NCBI GenBank assembly: GCA_002803225.1
Contig: NXFV01001257.1
Span: 1-64,000 of the forward strand
Direction of reading: 5' to 3'
Source of the DNA: Gamarada debralockiae
Taxonomy: Eukaryota > Ascomycota > Leotiomycetes > Helotiales > Hyphodiscaceae
DNA: 64,000 nucleotides
In this document: positions 44,764 through 55,156 of the stretch, piece after piece
How positions within the stretch are numbered: the stretch's first letter is position 1
Layout of the letters: each line of letters opens with the position of its first letter
The notes under the pieces: model-generated
Databases searched by the model: none
Told to the model about the DNA's origin: nothing
Seen by the model: the letters and a program-made list of their open reading frames with translations, nothing else
Program-made: the position numbers and the translations under genes

Positions 44764-46541
44764 TTACGCAGTGTACGCAGTGATGCTAGTATCCGAAGAC
44801 CCAACAACTTTGAAAAACGTATCCTTACCTGTATTCAATAGTAGCAATTTCCGCTGATACGGCCCTAGATTCTCTTCGACCATAGTCCTGACTCTAGGCG
44901 CTCTGTCCTCCGGACCGTCATATTCCCACACCCATCGCAACTCCTCTGGCGGGGTAGTAGCCGGTGGAGCTCCTGGTCCCCAAGTGGCGTTCCATGGGAT
45001 AGGGTCGGGAGCATTGATGCGAGCTCGTCTGAGAACCCATGGGCCTTTCTTTAGGAGCGCTTGGCATTTGTACAATCCGACATCATCGAGACCCAGACCT
45101 TCGAGCTCAAGACGGATACGCACGCAGCTGTGAATACGTTCATTAGTGTGTGTCATAGGGATATTTGTAGGCATCCCAGTATCAGGATCAGCTCGTGTGT
45201 AAAGACCAGGCGTGCGAATAGTCTTGCCAGAAATATGATAGAAGCCAGTTTCGCTCTCATAGACTTCACCAAGTCCAAAAGGACGGACCGGCTTGTGCTT
45301 TTCATAAATGGGTTTGATGGCCCATTGTTTCTTGGGTCGGCGAGAGAAGATGGTTGAGAGTGTGGTGGGGACTTTGGGTGGGTTTTCATAGTAATCTACA
45401 TTTTGGGCGAAGATGTGGTCGATGAATTCGTCTTGGAAAGCTACACCGATTGAAGCAAGTTGATCCATCATCCTAGGTTCTGTTGGCTTTGGAGGAATGT
45501 TGTGGATAAGCGAATGAAGACATACCATGCGAGCGAAATGTTTGCTATTTCTTGGTCCGGATAGCCACCTCCGCAGTTTCCATGAGATCCAGGGAACCAG
45601 ACTTGTCTCAAGTCAACCGTGTTCTTCTCCATGTGCGTTCTCTCCCAGACAGCTGGGCTGAAGGGTGTACGATGCTCGTCAAGAGCTAGGGCCTGGAAAG
45701 CATATTTGATACAACTCGAGAGGTTTGTATCATAGAATTTGTACTCTTTGGTAGAGTGAGGCAATCCGAGTTTGGCAAGAAAAGCGACGTTTGGAATGCC
45801 GAGAGAGCCGACAGTGTCCCATACTGCACAAGCTTGAACTTGAATTTTGGTTCCATCTGGATCATAGACTCTTGTCAAACCACGCTATGGATCGTTAGAA
45901 ATAGCTAATTCAAACCTTGTGTCTGGACTTGCCTGTTCAAGTCTTCGTTTGTATTCGCGAGCAGCGTCGGGGCCATACGGCTTATTGTCGAATGGAATCG
46001 TTGGGAAGATATCATGATAGTCCTTATTTCTGAAATTCTCCTGGTCTTTGAAGATAGCATAGAAGCTATCCATGCCGTCCCGAGTCAAAAGGCCAATGTC
46101 TCTGATCATACCAGCAACGCTCCGTGCAGTGAAAGCTCCTCTTGAGAATCCAATGAGGATGATTTCGTCGCCAGGTTCATAATTTGCCGCAATGAAGGAA
46201 TAAACTTCTCGGATATTCTCACTGATTCCTGTTCCAAGAAGACCACCAGTGATGGTGTCGATCACGCTTGAGCCCGTTCCGACGCCCGAGTGGTAGTAGA
46301 TGATCTGACGTCTGCCATCGAGGCTCGTCTTCTTCAGAGCTCTTGAGATTCGAGTGACATTGCTGGGAATTTGAAGAGTGCCAGTTGGAACATATGGAAT
46401 CAAAGTGGGCTTCTGGAAACCATCATCACTAATTCATGTAAGCTCCACGCAAAAGTTGGAATATTGTGCTTCGTACCTGTCCATCCACGTGCCATCACAG
46501 CAGAGAATGAGGCGTTTTGGAGGAGGAAGATTATTAGCCAT
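44764..46541 (-). CDS. DUF2235 alpha/beta-hydrolase (T6SS Tle1-like catalytic domain)
   Basis: Four exons: 46477-46541, 45933-46428, 45526-45884 and 44764-45472, giving 542 aa. The start at 46541 (MANNLPPPKRLILCCDGTWM) puts the conserved CCDGTW near the N-terminus, as in the family. Further landmarks are NVTRISRALK, YYHSGVGTG, the nucleophile motif LIGFSRGAFTAR (GFSRG), AVWDTVGSLG, ALDEHRTPF, VWFPGSHGNCGGGY and ISLAWMMDQ. Bacterial relatives are phospholipase effectors; fungal members are uncharacterised and usually intracellular, and no signal peptide is seen here. The second intron (45885-45932) uses a canonical GC donor (GCAAGT) with acceptor CCATAG. The C-terminal third (WVLRRARINAPDP onward) is beyond the hydrolase core. 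Confidence 0.85.
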
Positions 46542-47802
46542 AGTTTTGGAAGTCCGAATTCGATTTAACCACTTGAGATGTGATGTTTGCCAGATGGGGT
46601 TCGTGTGAATGGTGGTTGAGGTGAACGCTGAAGGTTGTTTGGTGACTGAGGCTTTGTGTAACACGAAGCCGTCCTGAACCCAGATCGACGTAAGGAAGCG
46701 AGGTTCGAATAGGCTCTGAGCGGGCGAGACGCCTGGAGTAGTTTGAGCATCCCAGTTAAAGCTTATGAGGATTTGAGACGTACGAGTCCGTAAAGTGGAG
46801 TCAGGGATAAGAGCTATTCGAATTCAGCCCTCTCCCAAGGTTCTGACTGTGATGGATAACTGCAAGCACCGCGCGTCTGGTTGAAAAGCGCAGGAGCGGC
46901 CATGCCTCTTTCTATTCTCTTCTGGAATGTCAATAGATTAATCGGAACCAGATCTCTCGGAAACTAGTCTGCAAAAATGGTAGGTTAACCGCAAAACGAC
47001 CAAGTATTCTCTTGTGACTCTGGCACTTGTCAGGTTTGTCACGTTGCGCATGCACTTGCTGGTGTTTGACCCTTGTGTAACGAAGGGGAGAAGAGGGTGT
47101 AGAGAAGTTAAGACATTTCGATGAAGAATGATGTCTGAAGATATTGTCCCTGGTCCCCAGCCTCCACAGCCAGCCTTGTGAATGAGGAGCTGGGATGCGT
47201 TGGAATAAAGAAACAAGGTGCTTTGATTCGCTGCATGTCATTTTGTTCCCGGTGTCACATCACTAACTTCAATTGGTAACGCCCGGAGATTCGATTCGCC
47301 TTTCTCCACAGCAACCAATCTGTATTTTCTGCTGGCAGCGAAGCAACAACACATTTCAAAATCAGTATCGCTATCCCGGAATCTAGATACTGTGACTGCT
47401 ACGAAAGATGGAAAACAGATAGGTAGGTTTCTACAAATCCCTACATTACAGTACCCGCGGGACAAGGCTCGTGTCGAGAGCCCGCTGATAATCCAGTCTC
47501 AGCTCTTTCTCATCGCACACCAAGAATGACAAGACATCCCAATACTATCTATCACCTATCCCCGAGAGCTCACTTGAGAGGAACACAAGACGCGCATCTC
47601 CGTTGCTGTACAAAGCTCGCACAAACTCGGCTTGGGTACCTCGTGCATCCAACGCCTCTTGTCATTTGAAGATCCGTCGAGATCACAGGACAACCCGGTA
47701 ACAAGCGTGGGGTAGATGTCACATTTCGCGGCACACTTCCCCTCTTCTTAAGTACCATCTCGACTCTGAGTAGGACAATGATAGTACGAACATTACCACA
47801 AC
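46542..47802. other. Divergent intergenic region between DUF2235 and APH-like genes
   Basis: No gene recognised. Contains both promoters. Confidence 0.4.
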
Positions 47803-48915
47803 ATGGATGACAAGGTCTCTACCCTCGATGCGTCCATCGACGACTTCTTCCTCCGCGCTGGACTTGGTCCTCAAGACCGACTCGATTGCTATACCTTCAT
47901 CGAAGAGCTTTATCCTCATGAATCGATAAGGCCAGCCTCATCTCAGGGCTACTGCTCGATGACCTTGTTCATTGGAGACACCCTCGTCGTCCAGTTTCGA
48001 CCTTCTGTTCACCAGCTCGACATGCGGATTGCGCAAGCTGCACGACAAGTCTACGAATCCTTTGCTCCCGATACCAAATACCTTGGCACTCTTCGACCTT
48101 CTAGCTTACTCGTCTATAGCATGAACAGAATCGAGGGTATCTCATTCAAGGACTTTCGATCTGCCAACACGACGGCCGCACAATCTACGGAACATCGAAG
48201 GAGGTTATGCAAAGGCTTCGCAGCTTTTCTTGGTAAAGCATGGCATAGTTGCAGCAATACAAGCATTCCTTTGGGAATAATCGGGTCATCTATGGTCTCT
48301 CGCCTCAAGTCGTTGATCACAGACCTGCCACCACGCTTCCAGAGCACGGCAAGGAACATCCTCAGACAACTGCATCGAATCGAAGCATTACCATGGGTAT
48401 TGACCCACGGCGATATTATTGCAGCGAATATCATGGTGGATCCCTCTTCATGTAGTCTACTTGGCTTTGTGGATTGGGCCGAAGCCGAGCGCCTCCCATT
48501 TGGAGTCTGCTTCTACGGACTGGAGGAGATATTGGGAGAGATGACACCAAGTGGGTTCAAATATCACCCAGATGCCGAAGATCTACGGAGTTTCTTCTGG
48601 ACAGAGTTACAGAACAACATACCTGAGTTGCGGCAGACTCAAGTGCTGGAAGCTGTCAAGTTGGCAAGAGACCTCGGAGTTCTGCTGTGGCATGGCATTG
48701 CATTCGACAATGGGGCAATCGACCGAGTGGTACAAGAGGGCAGAGATGTTGAGGAGATTCACAGACTTGATGCGTTCTTGGAACTTCAGGAACAACAGTT
48801 CAATTTGAAAGATCTAGCTGACATAGTATCGTCAACACCCTGCGCCACCCACGTAACACCGGCGCTTCTTCCATTCCAACGAGATATCCAAAGAAACCAT
48901 ATCTCCGCTCAATGA
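47803..48915 (+). CDS. APH-like small-molecule kinase (aminoglycoside phosphotransferase family)
   Basis: Single exon, 370 aa. It shows the APH/choline-kinase C-lobe motifs: the catalytic loop LTHGDIIAANIMVD (HGD....N) and the metal-binding LLGFVDWAEAE (D-W). The N-lobe is weak (LFIGDTLVVQFRP). Fungal genomes have many such kinases of unknown substrate. Antibiotic resistance is not implied, since the family includes choline, homoserine and other metabolite kinases. The C-terminal ~100 residues form a helical extension (HPDAEDLRSFFWTELQNNIP). It sits about 100 bases from the first member of a tandem small-membrane-protein family on the opposite strand; any link is unknown. Confidence 0.75.
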   Translation: MDDKVSTLDASIDDFFLRAGLGPQDRLDCYTFIEELYPHESIRPASSQGYCSMTLFIGDTLVVQFRPSVHQLDMRIAQAARQVYESFAPDTKYLGTLRPSSLLVYSMNRIEGISFKDFRSANTTAAQSTEHRRRLCKGFAAFLGKAWHSCSNTSIPLGIIGSSMVSRLKSLITDLPPRFQSTARNILRQLHRIEALPWVLTHGDIIAANIMVDPSSCSLLGFVDWAEAERLPFGVCFYGLEEILGEMTPSGFKYHPDAEDLRSFFWTELQNNIPELRQTQVLEAVKLARDLGVLLWHGIAFDNGAIDRVVQEGRDVEEIHRLDAFLELQEQQFNLKDLADIVSSTPCATHVTPALLPFQRDIQRNHISAQ

Positions 48916-48999
48916 TACTCCAATGCCCCCACAACAGCAATAAGGAAATCCCACGGCACCTAGCAAAGCTGCTATATTCCTTCGAGCATGTGTTCCACT

Positions 49000-49352
49000 C
49001 TACTCCTTCGAGTGTTCCTCCAACTCAACCGTTTGTTGATCTCGCTGACTGCGACGACGAATGACACTGCCACGAGGACGCCCACCAGATGGGACTCGAG
49101 GATTCGGTGAAGGTGTGGGGACGAATGTATGTTCGAGTTGGAAGCGGTATTGGAGAGCATCGCGTTCTCGACGTTGCGTGTTACCTGCAAGCAAGTCAGT
49201 GAGAGACGGCAGAACACTGGGACCATGGGACTTACGCTCGAGATTCTCAATTTTCATGGCCCTGAGGGTCAGGTACGCAATGACTACTCCTCCAATGGTT
49301 ACTGCGATGCCTATGACATTGAATGCAATTGTGATCTGTGTGTCCTGGGAAA
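49000..49352 (-). CDS. Small single-pass membrane protein, tandem family copy 1 (5' exon unresolved)
   Basis: Visible exons: the membrane exon 49236-49352 (117 nt) and the tail exon 49000-49184, joined by a 51-nt intron at a split Arg codon (C, GT). The membrane exon gives DTQITIAFNVIGIAVTIGG then VVIAYLTLRAMKIENLER. The tail has NTQRRERDALQYRFQLEHTF and a basic C-terminus with GRPRGSVIRRRSQRDQQ. It lacks a start codon in this exon, so a short upstream exon ending in phase 1 must exist but was not found. It is homologous to the copies near 51.5, 53.1 and 55.0 kb. The topology is one helix followed by a positive stop-transfer region, with a basic cytosolic tail. No known family recognised. Confidence 0.6.
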
Positions 49353-51339
49353 CTATGTCAAGTCAGTAAGGTGTAGAGAATAGTTCCGACCCAAATTCGA
49401 AATATTTTCCCCCCCGCGCAGCCCTAAAAAATTTAATTCTGTGAAATATGGACTAGATGCACCAAAGTCATAGTAAAAACAGAATGTAGAAAGGCTCGTT
49501 GTTGAACTTGGAGGAAGGGGGCCATCCCACTCGCGTTATACTTGACATTTGGTTACATGCGTTGCATTGACACCTGGTTGCCATTCCCACCACCTTTTTG
49601 AATAAGAGCATGTTTCTTACTTACCCATTTCTGCAAATTATTTTCTATGATTGGATGAACTTCTTTGAAAGATAAGGTTTTAAAATATTTAAAAGCCAAG
49701 AATTTCCCAATCTGAGAGTTTTTTGAACGTTCAAATAGCTCGAAGTTGGCCATGTCAATTAGACCGAAACGAATTGATTCAAACTCGGCTCCAGTACGAA
49801 GGTTCCGTTCGGAGGTCATGAACCTTCGCACAGACCAGACACTTCGCTGCTTTAAGGCGAAGGCGCACGAAATCCGTCCTTTTCTTAGACGAGCACCCTG
49901 CGCAGGCTTGTGTCGCGATAAGAAATCTAGAGCAATTGCGTCTTAAATTAAGCTATCTCAAAAATTTAATTTCATATAACATTTGCTTCTTCTCTATTAT
50001 ATAACACTTTAATTAAGACATTTGAGAAGTTTGTTAACTTTTTGTGCGAATTCAAAACTGTAGAGATGTTGGTGTTCCTGGCTCTCGCGAAAATAGACGG
50101 GATTTTCAATAAAGTGATATTGGCACCTGCACAAAACCAAAGGCCTTATTTCAGCAATAACAAAACTTCTACAAATTTGTATTAAATTTGCTGAAACTCG
50201 ATTTGAGGCCTCTAAATAAGCCAAACTGTCTTCTAACCAAATTTTAGGGATTTTGATTCTTGTTTTGTAGTTGTTCTTTGAGCCTCAAAGTAGGGTTAGC
50301 GTATGCAAATATTGGCCACTTATTTTCCATGACGTGAAGGCACCTTTGTAAAAGCAGCAAAGCCTTCACCTTGCTGCACAGCCCCATTCCCCAACTAATC
50401 GCCACTAGTAATACTGATAGTTATCGCAGCATACCCATCCATTCCTATCGTTTAATTACTACTTTCATAATATCCTTTCTTCAACTCTACAAAGCTGATG
50501 TAGTGAATGCGATTCATACCTAATACCTACGCTATGGCTGGAGGCAGAACTTACCCATCTTCTCTGTTTCTCTCTTCAACTGATCCAGCACGATCCTTGA
50601 AAGCAATATGGGAACCCCTGTCCAAGTGGCTGAACGACCCGGGGCAGGTTAGAAGAAAGATGCCCGTTATATCATTGCCAGGCGCAAGGCTGCGCTATTG
50701 CGTATTTGTGCACTACATCTGCCCTACCTGATGTGCAGCCTTCTTGGCCCAGTAAGGGAATCGATCGCCAACCAGACTGTCGAGTCTCAGTTCGATGGCT
50801 CAAACACACTTTAGATGAAGCCAGTGAGATGTCAACGGGTATTTTAAAACCGCGTACTGAGCTACCATCGAGATCTACATTTGAGTAACCAGTCGAGTGA
50901 CTTACTTTCCATGTCCGCTCAGCCGCCTGAACCCTTTCGAATACGAGAAGGAGCTCCTTTAGATAAAGGGATTCAACTTTCCAAGTGGGAAGACGAAGCA
51001 GCCCCGAGCTTTAGAATCGCAGAATCGTGTCGGACTTAATCCAAGCTTTCATCTACTACAGTCTCGATCACCATCCGCAGAGATAGCAATAAGAAACTTT
51101 ATTTTCAAACTTCTGGAAGCGCTTACCAACGACATAATACCATCTCTTGCTCCATTTCCATGAAACTCCCAAGGAAAATATACGGTCGCCTAGAATATCC
51201 ATCACCTAAACATCCAAGTGGACCACAGAGAAGTAGTCTTTCAAAACCCCGTCCTCAAACCCGCTAGAGAACCTCTGGTCTCAACCATATCTCCTCCAAA
51301 TCCTCCCCGTTATGATTTTCTTGCCGCGAACCTCACCTG
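49353..51339. other. Intergenic, no gene recognised
   Basis: Includes a C-run at about 49409-49417 and AT-rich stretches (49940-50030). A copy of CTAACCAAATTTTAG at about 50233 also occurs at 29636. It may hold the missing 5' exon of copy 1. Confidence 0.4.
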
Positions 51340-51611
51340 CCGAAAACGCCATGAGTGAATTTCGGACGGTGTTCGTGGGCTTTGAGCAACTCGGGAGACG
51401 AAACTGTGTTCAATCCGAAGGTAGTATTAGGTAGTTCGACTTCTCCATGCTCAAATCCTGGGAAATTTGATCAGCGAGAAGTCAAATGAAATTGAGGTGG
51501 TACTTTCTCAGCTTTCTTTACTCATGGCTCGCAGCGTCAAGTATCCAATAACGATAGTTGCAAGTATACCGGCGATACCAAAGACAATTGCAATTATTGC
51601 GTCCCGAGGAA
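51340..51611 (-). pseudogene. Tandem small-membrane-protein family copy 2, decayed
   Basis: The membrane exon is recognisable from 51611 (acceptor CTGTAG): DAIIAIVFGIAGILATIVIG, then YLTLRAM. The following segment, KIES-LER in the other copies, has lost a base (AGC TGA), so the frame ends in a stop. The tail is still visible at about 51340-51430 as LRIEHSFVSRVAQSPRTPSE, matching the EHTFVS segment of copy 4. The first splice site is shifted, so a functional product is unlikely. Confidence 0.55.
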
Positions 51612-52906
51612 CTACAGGAATTAGTTGAGTCTCTGTGGCTAGATGTGCAATTGAAAATTTAGGTGGACGCAGGGGAAATGGAAAGAGCTAGGCACGAATG
51701 CAAGTCTGAAAAGAGGCCAACAGACTCAATTTCGTAAAGCCTCATAGCTTATTTCCAGGTGCTGCTAGAGCAGCTAAACCTCCAACCATACAAACAGCTT
51801 CATTCGGGAACAGCGTTTGAACCTTCGGTAGAACATAAAGCCTTGCCTCAAGAGCCCTAACCACGACGAACTAGCATTTTGACTTGGGAGAGACGTACCC
51901 ATTTTTTCGCATCTTGATCTAAAAATTTATTCCGTATACCAGTCCTTCAACTGAAAGAGAGTTTGGGATGACCTTTTGCAGTGCTGGAATGTTGAAGGCG
52001 CATTAGGAGGTTGTTTTTGTTGATATGTATCAATACGGATTCATTGGGCTCTTCGCCTTGACTCAGCTTCTCGCTGGCTCGAATTAATTGCACTGTAAGG
52101 AACATTGATTGCTCACGCATCCATCTTCGCCAACATTGACGAACCCCACGAACATCACATCCAGCACTTCAATCCGTGCGCATTAATCCGCTTCCGAATT
52201 TCAATGCCTGGTGACGTTCATCGCAACCCCTGATCGTCTGTTCATTTACCGAACAATTCCTGCAAGTGCTAGATGTTTATTTCAGTGCCGCTAGTCTCAG
52301 AACCAAATCGAGCACCTCAATCCTTGCGCATGAATTCGCTTCCGAAGGTAATTGGCTATAATTTCAGGAACACTCGAGGCGGTGAGCGCTGTGAGCTTGA
52401 CGGTAATGGGGTGTCAGGCGCAAGCTTTATGACCCGGCGAAACAAACCTCGGGCTGACTTCAAGAACTCTTACCCTGAGTACGCCTTGCCCAGCTTATAC
52501 TGCGAAACGCAAAGGCTTGAACACATGTTTTCGATCCAGTTGATAACATATCTGCAAGGCCAGTCTAGCGATATTCATTGTAGTCATCTCAATCGAAGAC
52601 ATAAAAGCAACAGCTCAATACCTCTATCAGATTACCTCAAAAATCTGTGTGCATCCTCAGACAATAAACTCAATGAAGTTCTCTTTGGACTTTCAACCGC
52701 TGCCAACACAGTTCCCCATTTATCCGTCAGACAAATACCACCGCCTGCTTTACTATTTCTCAACAGCATAGGGTCTAAATAAATTCCAATCTTCCAAACC
52801 CCAAAACTTATATTGTCCAAACAAAGCCGCCTTCCCAAGAACATTTCCAGTCTGCCGCCAGTACTTCCCACATTCCTAGTATTCAACCATCTCGTGCTTT
52901 CGTTGA
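51612..52906. other. Intergenic with a short direct repeat
   Basis: TCAATCC(G/T)TGCGCAT and CGCTTCCGAA occur as a matching pair about 150 bases apart (near 52173 and 52320). A 169-codon plus-strand frame (52273-52782) shows no domain and was not accepted. Confidence 0.45.
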
Positions 52907-53232
52907 CTAGGTCCTGGAAACCCACTTCGCAGCAGCCTTCGACAAGCCCGTTCGCTTTGACCTTGGGCGCCGTCGGTGCCTCCTGATATACATGTCTGCT
53001 CCAGGCGGATGTTCCAAGAGGAGACGGTTTTGCAGCTCATCGCGTTCTGGATTATCAGCAATTCCTAGAGATGTTGGTCAAAGAAACCTTAAGCGATATG
53101 AGGTTTGGTACTCACGTTTGAGGTTCTCGTTCTTTATAGCCCGCCGCGTCAGGTACGAATGAACTGCTGTGCTGATAGCGACCAATGTGCCTGCGAAGGC
53201 AAAAGCGATGGCGAGCTCCGGGTATGAGAATA
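52907..53232 (-). CDS. Small single-pass membrane protein, tandem family copy 3 (5' exon unresolved)
   Basis: The membrane exon 53116-53232 (117 nt, same length as copies 1 and 4) gives PELAIAFAFAGTLVAIST, then AVHSYLTRRAIKNENLKR. The tail exon 52907-53064 is joined at the same split Arg codon and gives IADNPERDELQNRLLLEHPP. Its end is basic (RRHRRRPRSKRTGLSK). The intron is 51 nt (GTGAGT to CTCTAG). The tail has diverged most: EHTFVS is reduced to LEHPP. Its upstream region shares a block with copy 4 at the same distance (see findings). The start exon was not identified. Confidence 0.6.
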
Positions 53233-54811
53233 CTGGTTGAGGTCAGTGAGTGGGTTAGAAAGGATAGAAATGATGATTTGAACTCAGAGTTCATGCTGTC
53301 GGGATGGGAAGCAAGAAGAACTGTCAATGCCTGACATCACTCGAGTAGCTCTTGAGCACTTCATGGCGAACACTAGTCTTGGCTCGGAAATGGCAATCAA
53401 CTGAAAAAGGGTTTTGAATATGGTTCGGATAATCTTCAGAAGACTAACAATCCTGAAAACACTTGTTGTTTGAATTGTGTTTATTGTTTATCTTGTGACT
53501 TTCCGAGAATTTGATAGAAGGGAAGTTCTCAACTCATTTGTGGAAAGGGCTCGGCTGTCAGCCTCGTGGTGTCGGTCTGTTCCCTGCTAATGTGGGTATA
53601 ATACGGCATTTTTCTTGGTCCTACTTAATTGTAGTTTAAACAGAGAAATTTATTACGAATGGGAGGTTGCCTTTGAATATAATCTTAAATTCAGATAGTC
53701 ATGGCTGGGAGAGGAAGTCGAGGATATTTAAATCTATTGATGGGGTACTTTTTCATCAGCCTTCCACGCTTCACAGCCTGCACCCGTACCGGTGCACCAA
53801 CCCACGCACCCGTGCCGTTGCACGCACGCTGATCTTCCCGCCTACCATCCAGCCAAATCCACTTGTGCGTTGGCGGTACAGGGGTTTTGCCGGTTCATCG
53901 CACCAACTTAATGTCTTACACGAATAACGAAAATACAGTAGTTGGTTGGGCAAATTTTTAGGAAATGCGGCTCCGAAACGAGACTCTTCCTTGTTATCTT
54001 TTCCCATCTTACATCACCTTTTCAGATTCGCTTTTCTGCTCGATAATCCTCTGTGGAACCCTACATATTATTCCCGGAGGAGCAATTTAAGTCACACGCC
54101 GCAAGTCGGTGCCACGACCCTAAAGCAATATCATTTCCCCATAGTCTAAGGAAATTCTGGAATGCATGTGATAGGTCGAAGAGAGAAAGGACGCCATCTT
54201 CGGCATGATCATTGTAGTTACCGGAGTGGCACAATGCAGGCCGCAGTCATCCGCAGAAGTTCATTGAGGTAAGTGAGATTGGTGAGAGGCAAGTATCTTG
54301 AATGTTTAGGCGTGGATAATGGCAGGCGTCCAGTTTATGATAGGCAGAAGGAGTTCCGAAATGGCGAGAAGGAAAAAGTTGGCGGAGAGAGGGCTACACA
54401 GAAATTTTTTGGCCTTATTCGTCAAGGACGTGTGGCCTCAGCCTTGCTATGCACGTGATTTCAAGATCTTGCCTTCCATGTCGGAAGGCTGAAACAAGGA
54501 GATTTTCGCTCCCGGAAAGGGCGATGTAGGAAAGAGGTCTATGAACTTCTCTGCAACTGTTTTGATTTTATTGTCTTGACGCAGCCGGTTTCAACACCAA
54601 TACCACTCAATCTACCCCTGAAAATCCCACATCCCCATGTATTTGTCACACAAAGCCACAGCTTGCTTTACTTCTTACTCACGGGATTCCTAAGGAGAAG
54701 ATATTTTCGACAAAATAATCACCAAATGCCCATATGCTTTTTATACCTCCAAAAGCCCACAGGCCCAGGGAAAGTTGTCTTCTAGGCAGTAAGACTTTCG
54801 ACCTGTTAGCA
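53233..54811. other. Intergenic, includes duplicated upstream block of copy 3
   Basis: 53620-53885 shares sequence with 55645-55830, including an identical 22-bp string ending GCGTTGGCGGTACAGGG (53862-53883). No gene seen. Confidence 0.55.
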
Positions 54812-55156
54812 CTACTCCACGTATACCTCTGATCTAGTTCTTTCTCGCTCCCGTTGACGGAGACCTCGAAAGCTAGTCAGCGGCGACAAGCGTTCACTTG
54901 GTCTGTATCCACGTTTGGACACAAACGTATGTTCAAGCCGAAGATGGTATGGGGAAGGATCGCGTTCTGAGTTGTAGATGGTTCCTGCAAGGACGATCAG
55001 CAACGCACTGAATGCCCCTGCGAATTGGTAGATGCTCACGCTCGAGACTTTCAATTTTCATAGCCCGGAGTGTCAGGTACGAAATTATAGTTGCGCCGAT
55101 AGTGATCAGTGTGCCTGCAAGCCCGAAGGCAATGGCGATCTTTGCGTCGGATGATA
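54812..55156 (-). CDS. Small single-pass membrane protein, tandem family copy 4 (5' exon unresolved)
   Basis: The membrane exon 55040-55156 (117 nt) gives DAKIAIAFGLAGTLITIGA, then TIISYLTLRAMKIESLER. The tail exon 54812-54984 follows a 55-nt intron (GTGAGC to CTTGCAG) and gives TIYNSERDPSPYHLRLEHTF, then VSKRGYRPSERLSPLTSF and a basic end. A possible first exon (MSVLRTSRSSQQPPVFRPAS, about 55376 downwards) would end in phase 1 as needed, but its donor (GTCAAA) is poor. It is the best-preserved copy with copy 1. Predicted topology: one helix, positive-inside cytosolic tail. Confidence 0.6.

Noticed and set aside
52273..52782. 169-codon plus-strand open frame
   Set aside because: No recognisable domain; antisense side of the tandem family region, composition not clearly coding.
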